A DNA stretch of 64,000 nucleotides from Oscheius sp. JU75. Lineage: Eukaryota > Nematoda > Chromadorea > Rhabditida > Rhabditidae. Made by a program: the position numbers and the translations under genes. Under the pieces are notes generated by a model. The model had not been told where the DNA came from. It made no database searches and was given only the letters and a program-made list of their open reading frames with translations. Below, piece by piece: positions 39,027 to 49,338 of the stretch (position 1 is the first letter of the stretch; each line of letters begins with the position of its first letter). The stretch lies in NCBI GenBank assembly GCA_037178855.1, contig JASJZC010000005.1, positions 8,494,001 through 8,558,000 on the forward strand, written 5' to 3'.

Positions 39027-39947
39027 CTACACGCGGTATCCGCTGCCGGACTGCTTGTCGCCTTCCACTGGAATAGCAGCAGTACGAGGAGGGCAAGGGC
39101 AGTAGGCAGCATCAGGTCCGGGACTGTAACACTTGTTCCAAAAAATGTTTGAATCAAAAACTCACGCTCCAGCATTTCCAGGTCCTCCAGGCTGGCCGGG
39201 CTGTCCATTAGCTCCTTTGTTTCCAGCAGGTCCTTCGGATCCAGGTCCGCCAGGCTTTCCATCAGAGCCAGGTGCTCCAGCAGCTCCGTCGTTTCCAGCA
39301 GGTCCAGCGGGTCCAGCGGGTCCAGCAGGTCCAGGAGCTCCTTTACCCTTCTTGCCGTCTTGTCCCTTGGGTCCGGGTTCTCCAGCAGGTCCAGGCTCAC
39401 CATCAGATCCAGCCTCTCCGGCGGGTCCTTCGGGTCCAACCTCTCCGTCTTTTCCAGGAGCTCCAGCCTGACCAGGCTGTCCATCGGGACCAGCAGGGCC
39501 AACTGGTCCGTCTGGTCCAGCGGGACCAGGCTCACCAGCAGGACACTTGATACATTCCTTGGGAGCGGCCGGGTGAGAAGCAGATGCTCCTACTTCACCA
39601 GCATTTCCGGGCTTTCCAGGCTGACCATCTTCTCCCTTATCTCCGGGAGCACCAGGAGGGCCGGGTGGTCCAGCGGGGCAGTTGCTTGGCTGAGGACCAC
39701 AGTTACACTTATCATCTCCTCTCTTCTTTCTTCCCACCAGCTGGGAAAAGCTGGCAGTTCGGTCAGTGTTCTTTGTGACCATCAGAGTCCAAGAGTCGTC
39801 GGCATGAACCTTGAACTGACGGAGCTCGAAAAGAGCGTCGTCATAGAAAGAGTTGATGTCATTGAAGAGGTAGAGACCGCCAAAAAGGATCGGGAGAAGA
39901 GCTAATCCGCTGAGAGCGACGGCAACAGTGGCCACAGCACTGCTCAT
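39027..39947 (-). CDS. Cuticle collagen, 292 aa (left copy)
   Basis: Exons 39166-39947 and 39027-39123 with a 42-base intron. The N-terminus has a hydrophobic signal-anchor (VAVALSGLALLPILFGGLYL) and a non-collagenous domain ending in the furin-type site RKKR. The cysteine cluster CNCGPQPSNC precedes the first Gly-X-Y block, followed by an interruption with CIKC, a long Gly-X-Y domain and the C-terminal YCPCPPR, the usual cuticle collagen layout. Such collagens are made by hypodermis, cleaved at RKKR and disulfide-linked in the cuticle. The encoded protein is identical to the right copy. A TATAAATA box lies at 40045-40052. Confidence 0.95.
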
Positions 39948-40044
39948 CTGAATTCACTGAATGAACTTGTTACTACTGAAGAGAGGAAGATAAAACGTTG
40001 AAGTGTTTAGAGGAGGAAAGATGTTTGTCCTTCCCCTACTTGCC

Positions 40045-40052
40045 TATTTATA
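40045..40052 (-). promoter_or_regulatory. TATA box of left collagen gene
   Basis: TATAAATA, read on the minus strand, about 100 bases upstream of the ATG and preceded by CCAA. An identical copy stands before the right collagen gene. Confidence 0.6.
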
Positions 40053-40183
40053 TTGGACCATGTTGCAGATACATCTCCTCAAAAAGTAGTCAATCGGATT
40101 CGATCCACGACCTTTTTCAGCCCTGCCACCAACCCGTATCCGGTTCAGCCAAGCTTTCGATTATTACGCCAGGGCGTGAGAAA

Positions 40184-40809
40184 GCGATGCCATTCAAAGA
40201 GATCGGATAGTTGCGATAGTTTAGCAAAAGGACCCAAACAAATGTAGAAGGTAAGTGAAAAAAAATGAAGATTCCCGGAGTTGTCTTTGCTGTATAGTTT
40301 GTGCACCACATTGTCTTTTCTGTTCACCTCCAATTAACAAATTAGTTGCTGCAAACTCGTGAAATATGAACTCTGGAGTACACTTGGAGTCTTTTCGTTG
40401 AGTTTTGAGGTGTTTTCAACATTTTCACTACCTTGTACTATTATAGTTTTTATGGGCTCATCATCTGTTCTTCGACCAAAAGTCCTTTCTGGCGACTAAT
40501 TACATTGAGATCATGCTGCGTGAGTCTGCACCCAGGCGAACTAATTTCGTCGTCGCTGTTCCCAGTAGGCCTTTTTTCTCCCTCTTCGAGATATTCAAAA
40601 ATGCATTTTGACACCTTCAGTCCTGTCTGCAATATGTCTTTTGGGTCTAATTCATGGAATTGCCTGACGTTTATGTCTCAATTCTGGCATTAAACATGCA
40701 TAAAACATTCGAGGGCGGAGAGTTGCACCTAGAGCACTGGGGCATTGTCAATCTTTTTGGTAGTTCATCGAGCACCGTTTTTGGATCGTCATGAACTTGC
40801 TTTTAGACA
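40184..40809. other. Spacer between collagen arm and glutamate receptor
   Basis: I see no gene. It holds the likely promoter of the glutamate receptor and lies between divergent transcription units. Confidence 0.4.
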
Positions 40810-42817
40810 ATGAGACGACTGGTCTTCTTGGTCAGCTTCCTATTGTTAGAGCAATACTGTCGTGGCCAAGCAGTGACGGTCAAGACAACTACTCCAGACA
40901 CTCCAGAAATCACAACCACTATGCTGTTTGGATATGTCAAAAGTAAGATTCAGTTTGAACTCAAGCACTTGGAGATTTTCTGTTATCCGAAAAAGTTAAT
41001 GCCTAAAACTAGTAGGTCAAATCGGAAGTTCTCAGTGTGCCTAATCATACGACTTTTTCGTAGATTCCAATTTTCAGCCAAGCAGGAAAACATAACTCTT
41101 CCTACTCTTGTTATAGACGTCTGCAAGGTATGTTCTCCCTATTGGCAACAATATCAAAAAACTTCCGGTTGCTCCGTTCATTATGGTGAAGAAGGAGTGC
41201 GACTTTGGCAGAAACACATTGGCGGAATGTGAAGGAAACGGCAAGTACGAGGGATTCAACATTGATCTCCTGAACAGACTCTCGGCCAGAATGGGCTTTG
41301 AGTACCAGGTTCTTTAAACTTTTCGGTATCATAAACAAAATCTTTAGATAGTGGAACGTTCCAATATCGGAGACCAAAATGAGGATGGTACTTGGACAGG
41401 CATCATTGGAGATCTTGTGGCTGGAAAAGCTGACCTGGGAATGGCTCCGATTACTATCAACCAGGTAAGGCAACAGTGTTTGTAAGTAAATGATTGCTAG
41501 GAAAGACAAAAAGTAATCGACTTCACGCATCCGTTCATGACCACCGGAATCTCAATCATGATGAAGAAGCCGGATCAGATGAAAGTCGACGTGTTCAGCT
41601 TTTTTAAGCCGTTCACGATGGAAACCTGGATTGCTATTGGGGTCTCCTACATTGCGGTGAACACTATAGGGCCAATTAGTACTGGCTGCTTTTCAGGTCT
41701 CCCTGGTCGTCTTCTTTGTTTCGCAACAAACCCATGTCCGTAGCAGTGGACCCATTTCCCACGATATCACCATCCTTACCTGTTTCTGGTTCCCTCTCAA
41801 AGGCATCGACTCTAGGTTTGTGAAGTACAAACCAGTGATTCCCATTTTTAGGTCGATAGCCGCTCGCATTGCCTCCTGCATCTGGTGGTTCTTTGCTCTT
41901 GTTGTCATTTGCTGCTACACAGCTAACCTGGCAGCCTACTTGTCCGATCAGAAAACTGTCACTAGAGCCCCGATACAGAGCATAGACGATCTGGTCAAGC
42001 AGAGCACGATCAAGTACGGACTCCAAGCGGGTGGTTCTACTGCTAGTTTCTTCAAGGTGAACAGAACAAAATTGGGAAAACATGGAGCTCTAGAATGCCA
42101 AGATCGATGTCTACAACCGAGCTTGGATCAACATGCAACAGCAGGAACCGTCCGTTTTCGTCAAAAGCTACTTCGAGGGCATCCAAAAAGTCCGGGAGAG
42201 TAAAGGAAACTACGCCTTTATCTTGGAGTCCACAGCTAATGAGTACCAAAATTCTAAGAAGCCTTGTGATACCTTCAAAGTCGGTGAGTTAATGATATCC
42301 TAAGAAAAAGACATCAAACCTTCTTAGGCGACAACCTGAACAGCATCAGTTACGGTCTTGCTCTTCCCCAGGGCAGCAAGTGGATCGACAAGATGAGTGA
42401 CATTATTCTGAACCTCGACGAGAATGGCGAGCTGAAGAAACTTCGAAATCGATGGTGGGTAGACCGCTCGGAATGTGGATTCACAGAAGCCAAACAGATC
42501 GGGGTTAGCTTTTCACATCCTTTTCAAAAAGTGATTTGCAGGAAGTAACTCCAAGTTTGAGCCTGTCCCAGATGTCCACCATTTTCTATGTCCTGCTGGC
42601 TGGAATGTTCATCGCATTCGTCATTGCTATCGCTGAACATCTTTATCATAGCAGAAAGGATGAAGAACAGGCAAAAGCTATAAACTCTCTGGAGAAGATT
42701 GAATTGCATGAAGAGCTCATGATGGATGAAGAGCTCGCAGGAGAAGAGAGTATAATCGACGAGCAAACGATGGAGCAACAGCAGATGATGGGTCTTGACT
42801 ACCCGGCAGAAGTCTAA
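40810..42817 (+). CDS. Ionotropic glutamate receptor subunit lacking the amino-terminal domain
   Basis: Starts with a signal peptide (MRRLVFLVSFLLLEQYCRGQ) and reaches the ligand-binding domain after a short stretch (LPVAPFIMVKK, KYEGFNIDLLNRLSARMGFE), leaving no room for the usual amino-terminal domain of about 400 residues. Glutamate-contact motifs are present: APITINQERQKVIDF with the arginine, GGSTASFF, and FILESTANEY with the glutamate. Membrane parts are WIAIGVSYIAVSLVVFFVSQ (M1), CFWFPLKGIDSRSIAAR (pore loop), WWFFALVVICCYTANLAAYL (M3, variant of SYTANLAAF) and MSTIFYVLLAGMFIAFVIAI (M4). The pore loop is about six residues shorter than in AMPA/kainate subunits and lacks an obvious Q/R site. 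Later exons join cleanly; the junction between the signal exon (40810-40942) and the ligand-binding exon (near 41114) does not resolve to one frame by eye. Confidence 0.87.
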
Positions 42818-43010
42818 AAATAACTTTACAGCTTTATGTTAATTATTTAATTGGGTTACTTATAAATAATTCCAATTAGTTTCTCACGCCCTGGCGTAAT
42901 AATCGAAAGCTTGGCTGAACCGGATACGGGTTGGTGGCAGGGCTGAAAAAGGTCGTGGATCGAATCCGATTGACTACTTTTTGAGGAGATGTATCTGCAA
43001 CATGGTCCAA

Positions 43011-43018
43011 TATAAATA
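43011..43018 (+). promoter_or_regulatory. TATA box of right collagen gene
   Basis: TATAAATA preceded by GGTCCAA, about 100 bases before the ATG at 43116. Confidence 0.6.
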
Positions 43019-43115
43019 GGCAAGTAGGGGAAGGACAAACATCTTTCCTCCTCTAAACACTTCAACGTTTTATCTTCCTCTCTTCAGTAGTAACAAGTTC
43101 ATTCAGTGAATTCAG

Positions 43116-44036
43116 ATGAGCAGTGCTGTGGCCACTGTTGCCGTCGCTCTCAGCGGATTAGCTCTTCTCCCGATCCTTTTTGGCGGTCTCTACCTCTTCA
43201 ATGACATCAACTCTTTCTATGACGACGCTCTTTTCGAGCTCCGTCAGTTCAAGGTTCATGCCGACGACTCTTGGACTCTGATGGTCACAAAGAACACTGA
43301 CCGAACTGCCAGCTTTTCCCAGCTGGTGGGAAGAAAGAAGAGAGGAGATGATAAGTGTAACTGTGGTCCTCAGCCAAGCAACTGCCCCGCTGGACCACCC
43401 GGCCCTCCTGGTGCTCCCGGAGATAAGGGAGAAGATGGTCAGCCTGGAAAGCCCGGAAATGCTGGTGAAGTAGGAGCATCTGCTTCTCACCCGGCCGCTC
43501 CCAAGGAATGTATCAAGTGTCCTGCTGGTGAGCCTGGTCCCGCTGGACCAGACGGACCAGTTGGCCCTGCTGGTCCCGATGGACAGCCTGGTCAGGCTGG
43601 AGCTCCTGGAAAAGACGGAGAGGTTGGACCCGAAGGACCCGCCGGAGAGGCTGGATCTGATGGTGAGCCTGGACCTGCTGGAGAACCCGGACCCAAGGGA
43701 CAAGACGGCAAGAAGGGTAAAGGAGCTCCTGGACCTGCTGGACCCGCTGGACCCGCTGGACCTGCTGGAAACGACGGAGCTGCTGGAGCACCTGGCTCTG
43801 ATGGAAAGCCTGGCGGACCTGGATCCGAAGGACCTGCTGGAAACAAAGGAGCTAATGGACAGCCCGGCCAGCCTGGAGGACCTGGAAATGCTGGAGCGTG
43901 AGTTTTTGATTCAAACATTTTTTGGAACAAGTGTTACAGTCCCGGACCTGATGCTGCCTACTGCCCTTGCCCTCCTCGTACTGCTGCTATTCCAGTGGAA
44001 GGCGACAAGCAGTCCGGCAGCGGATACCGCGTGTAG
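43116..44036 (+). CDS. Cuticle collagen, 292 aa (right copy)
   Basis: Exons 43116-43897 and 43940-44036, 879 coding bases. The product is the same as the left copy: signal-anchor, RKKR cleavage site, CNCGPQPSNC cluster, Gly-X-Y domain with one interruption, and the C-terminal DAAYCPCPPR. The promoter with its TATA box and the 3' end are also duplicated, so both copies should be expressed alike. It points away from the left copy, outward from the glutamate receptor. The identity implies either a recent inverted duplication or ongoing gene conversion. Confidence 0.95.
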
Positions 44037-44095
44037 ATCGAACAGCTATTTCTTGTCTCTCCATTTCAGCCATTAAATATTTTGCTTTTCTTATT

Positions 44096-45044
44096 ATTTT
44101 TTTTTTTTGAAATCGGTCCAATCTCTCTGTTGTTCGTATTGTGACTTGTCAAACCAAAAGCTGCTGCTTACACATTTCTTATCAGCAGATGAAATAATCA
44201 AGAAATATGGTAGAAGAGGGGCAAAACAAGTAATGATTATATTTCACATGGCAACGGGAATTGCACAGTAATCTCTTCTTCCAACGAATGTTTCTTGGTT
44301 TCGCTAGTCGTAATATACAAGCTGTGAGTGACTCCTTGCTTTCTGGTTAACAACTTTTGAGCCACATTAGCACGAAAAGAAGCCAATATCGTGTCAGAAG
44401 ATAGCAGATTTCTATTAATTATGGAATACAAAAGCGTACGCTTTTCCAATAGTTGTACGTAATGTCACTGAAGGAAAAACCAGAAGTCGTTTTGCGAATG
44501 GCTTTGCTATCGATGAAGAATCATCCAAGCGTGCCACAGATACAGTCGGCTGGCGCTGCGGTAATATATGAGATGTTAAAAGGCAGTGACCTTCTAATTT
44601 CTACAAAACCTCTGAGAAGTGCATACTACATTCTACTTTAAACGGCATATGTTTTGATGTAAGCGGTGATCTGGCTATGATTGTTGAGAGAATCGCCACG
44701 GCCACTTCTGAAGCTCCCACGGGGGATTGGAGATTTGCAGATTCAGAAGGTGGCACGTGCTGAAGAGGCGACAGAATGAAGCTACGGACATGGGGCGGTG
44801 TTTCAGATCCCGACTTGGTTGATGGACTGCGGATGGAAGTACAGCTACGACTATGGGACTCTCTAAAATCGAATTGTTATGAAAGTCCCTCAGATTCAAT
44901 TTATGTAAGCTACTAAGAAGCGTGTACTTTTTCAGACATGGTTTGCCATAGCTATTGTTCTACTTGCACAAGATATGCTTCTGACATTATAATATTACAG
45001 TTTCCATAAATGTGTAAAACATGGTTTTAAAATGTTTCTTTTAT
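44096..45044. other. Intergenic stretch after the right collagen
   Basis: I see no supported gene. It begins with a T-rich run just past the duplication edge and ends at the 3' end of the lectin gene. Confidence 0.4.
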
Positions 45045-45937
45045 TTAAGTGCAACAGGGTATTTGACAAACAAAATTGTCCATCTGATCGGTACAGAAAG
45101 CATCACTCCACTGGTACTTCAGACATCCTAATGGATTTGGATTATCCTGCAGTAGCTGAAATGACCTAGATATTGTCGCTCTTCAAAATAATTACAATAA
45201 TGCAACTAGTTGCACCGGGTGGGTCATCAAGGCCACAGTATCTGTTATAGTCGCCCATGCCCGGCATCAGCCGGACTCCATTGTCACTCCAAGCATAAGG
45301 GAAGTTCCCGACTCGTCTGAGCCCAATCCAAGTGTTCTGCGTATAGCTTGTTGTATCAGTTCCTGTTGAAGCAAGATCTAAAAAAACATTAGTTTCTGTT
45401 GTTCTCAACCAACCTGTGATAAAAGTATTTGTAGCGTCATCGCGAATAGCTGCTAAATGTCCATTAGCACCGAATGCCGCGCACATGCTCTCAGCTCCGT
45501 TCCAATTGGTCCGTGTCCTGCCAACGAAATAGCAAAATGTAGTGTGAGCAAAGTAAGTGAAGCCCATAGGGCATTGTACTGGAATATCCAATGTTACTGG
45601 CACTTTAAAAAGCATACGAGTGGTCGTTGTAGTTGTAGTAGTAGAAGTTGTTGTAGTTGTTGTAGTTGATGTCGTTGTGGTTTCTGAAAGGACATTTTCC
45701 AATCATCAAGTCTGACCCCAGGTTTCAAAATGCGTTTGCCGAGCCCCATTAAAAATTTGTAAAAGGAGAAAAAGGGATAAAAACGGTTTGGAGATCTATC
45801 CTAAAAGTCAGAATATTCCAAAGTAATCAAAAGATAGATAAGATCAAAACTCGAATACCTGGAAAGACGGGGTTTGAGGTAGGAATACAACTTTGTGCTT
45901 TGGTAAAGAACAAACATCCAATAAAAAGTTGAATCAT
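45045..45937 (-). CDS. Secreted C-type lectin with Thr-rich linker, 213 aa
   Basis: Four exons with exact phase: 45859-45937, 45414-45683, 45196-45377 and 45045-45155 (642 bases). A signal peptide (MIQLFIGCLFFTKAQ) is followed by a linker made almost wholly of threonine. The C-type lectin domain then begins CPMGFTYFAHTTFCYF and continues with NWNGAESMCAAFGANGHLAAI, TWIGLRRVGNFPYAWSDNG, QWSDAFCTDQMDNFVCQ. Cysteines fit the long-form fold. The usual EPN/QPD and WND carbohydrate motifs are not clearly present (QWSDAFC replaces WND), so calcium-dependent sugar binding is doubtful. Nematode clec genes often respond to infection. The stop overlaps an AATAAA signal. Confidence 0.9.
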
Positions 45938-46565
45938 TTTACGGAAATATGTCCCATGCGAAGTCCGCTTTAGAACGGGATCAGCAAGTTTCCGTTCTCT
46001 CTCTCTCTCTGTCTCTCTCGAGAATCTCGATTTTCGACCAACCTTGATAGACTCTAAGTCGCGGATACGCAGCTATGCCTTTTTGACATAGATACAATGT
46101 TTTCTCAGCTCAGATTTTCATTATTTCCAGCCTAACGGAACAGCTCATTACAAAACAAATTGTTGAAATTATGAGATTCATGCTACCAGTCAAAATATAT
46201 ACATAATTGAGTAGAGACCTCCTCTTGGAGGCGGGGAATCTGGTCAAAGTCGGGAGCGACAGATGCTTTTGACTCTCTTTTCTGCTGCTAAATTAAAACG
46301 GTAATGGTTTAATGATTTGGTTTCTAGACTCTCGGGTGGTTATGGTTATAGGTTATTTCCGTTGGTCGATGCACCATGTTCGTAGGGCAGACGGCCATTA
46401 TAAGAAGATAGTCTAGGGAGCTTCAGACACATGCACACATACACACACACAGGCTTTTGTGCATTTAGAACATATATATCTCGCGAAATGTCAACAACAC
46501 CAAAGTAGTCCGTTCGAGAAATTTTTATTTTACTAATAGCTAAAAAGATCTTTCAAATGGGGCAT
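45938..46565. other. Intergenic stretch with simple repeats
   Basis: Contains a (CT)n run near 45998-46019 and a CA-rich run near 46433-46450. I see no gene. Confidence 0.45.
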
Positions 46566-48346
46566 TTATCGTTCCTTCTTCGTGGTCTCGCTTCTCTCTA
46601 CAACAGACGAAGCCGTCTTTGAAACTTTACGGAAGAGCGGATTATTCGAGTCGACGGTAGGCTGGATGGACTCCACTTGAGAGACAGTAACAGTGGTTTC
46701 CAGTCGGGAGAGGACAAACTCGAACTCCTCCACATCCTTATCCTTCAACACAAGACAACAGAATATCAAGAAGTGCTCTTTGAACTTTTCACGAATCCTT
46801 TTCTGAAGAGTGACGCAGAATATTCTAGAACTGAGCTGTTTGCTATTACAGTGAAACCCACCCAATAAGCAGAATCGCACAGAGTTTGGGAAACTGGTCG
46901 AAGAAGAACACCCGCCACATTTCTTCAGAAGTAAAAGTATGTCCAGCAAAATGGTAAAGCAGAGTGGAGCAGAGATACACGAAACCAGTAAGAAGGGTTT
47001 GTAAGAAGAATGACATTTCAGTCTCCACAGTACGCGTTTGTTTAGATTTCTGTAATGTGTTATTTATCTTTTTTAGCTACTGATCCTACCCGTTTCCTCT
47101 GAAGCAGTCCTATGGCCACGATCAGATCGAAACAGACAGTGACAAGAACAATTGACAAGGAAAACACTGCATCCCAACGCTCCAGCCAGGTAGAACAGTA
47201 ATCAAGGCCGTAGGTGAATATGGTGTACTCTTCGTGGTAGATGTACGTGCAGCTAGCTGAAAATGATGCTTAAGTTTTTGTTATTTTCTGCCGGTTGAGG
47301 TCGCCCATAACGCGGCTGGGTCCCACCCCTACCGTCTCGGCGAAAAGACTTGGCTGCCGCAGTCAAATTCTTCCTCCCAACAGTCAAATGCTCAACGCTT
47401 TGTGAAACATGAGAACTACGATTATAAGCTGTGAACGACACGGTTATGGTTTTTGGTTGTTAATAATGACTGTACTTTCTGTGAAAACCTACATATTGGA
47501 GTTGCTACTAACAGAAAGAATGGAATGGCAACGATCCAGCTGCCGGCTATCATCTTGAACACGTTGTTCTTTTTGAATGTGTGAGCATATCTGAATAGCG
47601 GCCTTTGGTCGATAAAATTAACATACTGTAAGTGCCAAACAATGGCGTAGAGGCGATTAAAGCTCATGAGGAAATGTGACAACAGGGAGACGTAGTAGAC
47701 GTACAAGAAAAGTCCACCCATTCCTGCTTTGAACCAATGCTGGAACATTGAACCGTCCATTCTGAAACCAACCATGTGTTTTAATAGAAAAATAAAGCTC
47801 ACGTGTCATCATAGATCTTGTACACAACCGAGGGGATGCAGTAGAACATCATAATAAGAACAATGGAAGAGTTAGCAGTACATGAAGATATTAAGAAGTA
47901 GCAAAACACTTGCGTCAACTTGAATGAATGGTTGTGAGTCAACGAGTAAAAGTCACCTGTTTGTCCGAAAGGATGATAATAACTGGGTACAGGGTGAAGA
48001 GAAGAGCTAGTACACCTCCCTACAACATTCAACCTTTAGTCATGCCTTGTTTAACAGTTTTCTATACTCTAATTAAGTTGGTGCGCGATAACTAAAGTAA
48101 AGTGACAAAAAACTATTGGAGCTTGCAGCAAAAAGCCTGATTTTCAACACTTTCCTGATACTCACCAATCCCATGAACAGGCTAGCATAGAAGAGATCCG
48201 TAGCATTCAGCTCTGGATGCTTGTTAGCAGTCCAAATCATACCCTAAGGATGACTTTTTGGCATGGTTATCATTTTAACCTACTCCTTGTACAGATGTAT
48301 CCACTAGAAGATAAACGTGTCCATTTGAGAGCTGTATCTGCTCCAT
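46566..48346 (-). CDS. Chemoreceptor GPCR, srx-like
   Basis: A first exon MEQIQLSNGHVYLLVDTSVQG (from 48346) joins in phase to MIWTANKHPELNATDLFYAS. Helices follow: GGVLALLFTLYPVIIILS, VFCYFLISSCTANSSIVLIM, then VYYVSLLSHFLMSFNRLYAI, which ends helix 3 with NRLYAI as in srx. Further parts are FKMIAGSWIVAIPFFLLVAT (helix 4), the loop with CTYIYHEEYTIFTYGLDYC, WDAVFSLSIVLVTVCFDLIV (helix 5) and FFLQTLLTGFVYLCSTLLYH (helix 6). The last exon gives RIFCVTLQKRIREKFKEHF and a long tail ending at 46566. The junction into the last exon is less certain than the others. By family a chemosensory receptor. Confidence 0.82.
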
Positions 48347-48465
48347 GATCTTGAAGTAAGCACAAGGCAAATGGCAGCAATAATTAACTGCTCGGCGCGG
48401 CAATAATGAGGAAAATCACATTTTCTGCCATTTCATAAGGCAATCGTCAGTTTGAAAACAGTTCA

Positions 48466-49338
48466 ATGTTCTCAGCACTAGTTCTATCGACTCTGCTTAT
48501 TGGTATTTCCAATGGGAAATCCAAAAGTTACAATGCTCTGCCTGACGTGGACCACGACGTCATTAGACGGATCCTTCCACATGCTGATCCTGGACATGTT
48601 AGGGATGTAAGATAATATTTTTAAGAAGAAAATTCAAGATTTCAGCTAGTCTTTGAGATCAATAACAGCACTAATACGTCTGCAAGAAAAGACATGGTCT
48701 TTGATTTTATTTTTGTTGACAATAAGTTTGTAAGTCAGGACGTTTGTCAGTCAGAGAATGATATTCAAGGGAGAAAAAATGTCCCGAACCGTTTCTCCAT
48801 TCGACGATCGAGACTATGTTCTCCACAAACTGTGGTCTCTTCTGGACCAACGAGACGCTATGGTGCGGTTCTTCAACGAAGCAAATAGGCAGCTCCAGGG
48901 CACCATAACTATGGGATTGGCTTCAGAGGTTCGATCACTTTCATACAACACTCTCAAGTAGTACTCTGTTATCCCATCACTACTTTCAGCTGTTCGAGTT
49001 GTTCTACGTTCTTGACAAGCGCTATTCTCACCTGTTTCCCGCAGCCAGTATGGCTTGGAGTGAATCCATAATAATAACGGTGAGTGTGGAAGAAGCTTAA
49101 CAAAGTACAATGGAACTACGTCATCGACAGAAACATACAGAAACACTGAAACAAAGAAGGTCCACTAAAAAACCTTAATGTTTTCCTTTTAAAGCTCAGC
49201 TACGTGAACCTCGTCCAACCCCAAAATATCGTCGAAAGCTCTCTCATCAACATCGATCCCGACGCTGCTTTTCACCTGCTCTATTGGCAACTCTACGACA
49301 GTCACATTGAAACAAATGTCCTCTTTCTACCTTCCTAG
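48466..49338 (+). CDS. Unrecognised secreted protein, 210 aa
   Basis: Five exons, every one a whole number of codons: 48466-48606, 48646-48729, 48755-48928, 48990-49079 and 49195-49338. A signal peptide (MFSALVLSTLLIGISNGKS) is followed by a mature chain with no cysteine that looks mainly helical: DVDHDVIRRILPHADPGHV, YVLHKLWSLLDQRDAMVRF, LFELFYVLDKRYSHLFPAAS. One sequon is visible (NNST). I do not recognise the family. The all-phase-0 exon pattern and clean splice sites support a real gene. It is divergent from the srx receptor, with starts 120 bases apart, so the two may share a promoter. Confidence 0.75.

Larger units (their letters stand above)
38968..40183 (-). repeat. Left arm of a 1216-base inverted duplication (collagen gene)
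   Basis: This arm is the reverse complement of 42880-44095. Every landmark obeys the rule that the two coordinates sum to 83063, so there is no net length difference. It carries about 236 bases upstream of the collagen ATG, the whole gene with its intron, and about 60 bases downstream. I found no difference across the coding region or at either end. Similarity stops abruptly at both edges. Confidence 0.95.
42880..44095 (+). repeat. Right arm of the 1216-base inverted duplication (collagen gene)
   Basis: Mirror image of 38968-40183 around the glutamate receptor gene, with a 2696-base spacer. Outer edges diverge at CTTATT (44090-44095), inner edges at TTTCTCACG (42880). Confidence 0.95.

Noticed and set aside
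39166-39720. Short-period repeats that could be mistaken for a CRISPR or satellite array
   Set aside because: The 9-base periodicity is the Gly-X-Y codon pattern of collagen in a nematode genome.
39133-39905. Several long open frames antisense to the left collagen, mirrored at 43158-43930
   Set aside because: Gly-X-Y coding DNA is GC-rich and leaves the other frames open. They have no leader or splice logic and repeat exactly in both arms because the DNA is identical.
47250-47450. GC-rich stretch with box-like motifs that resembles a tRNA at first sight
   Set aside because: No B box (GGTTCGAATCC) and no foldable acceptor stem; it lies in an intron of the srx gene.
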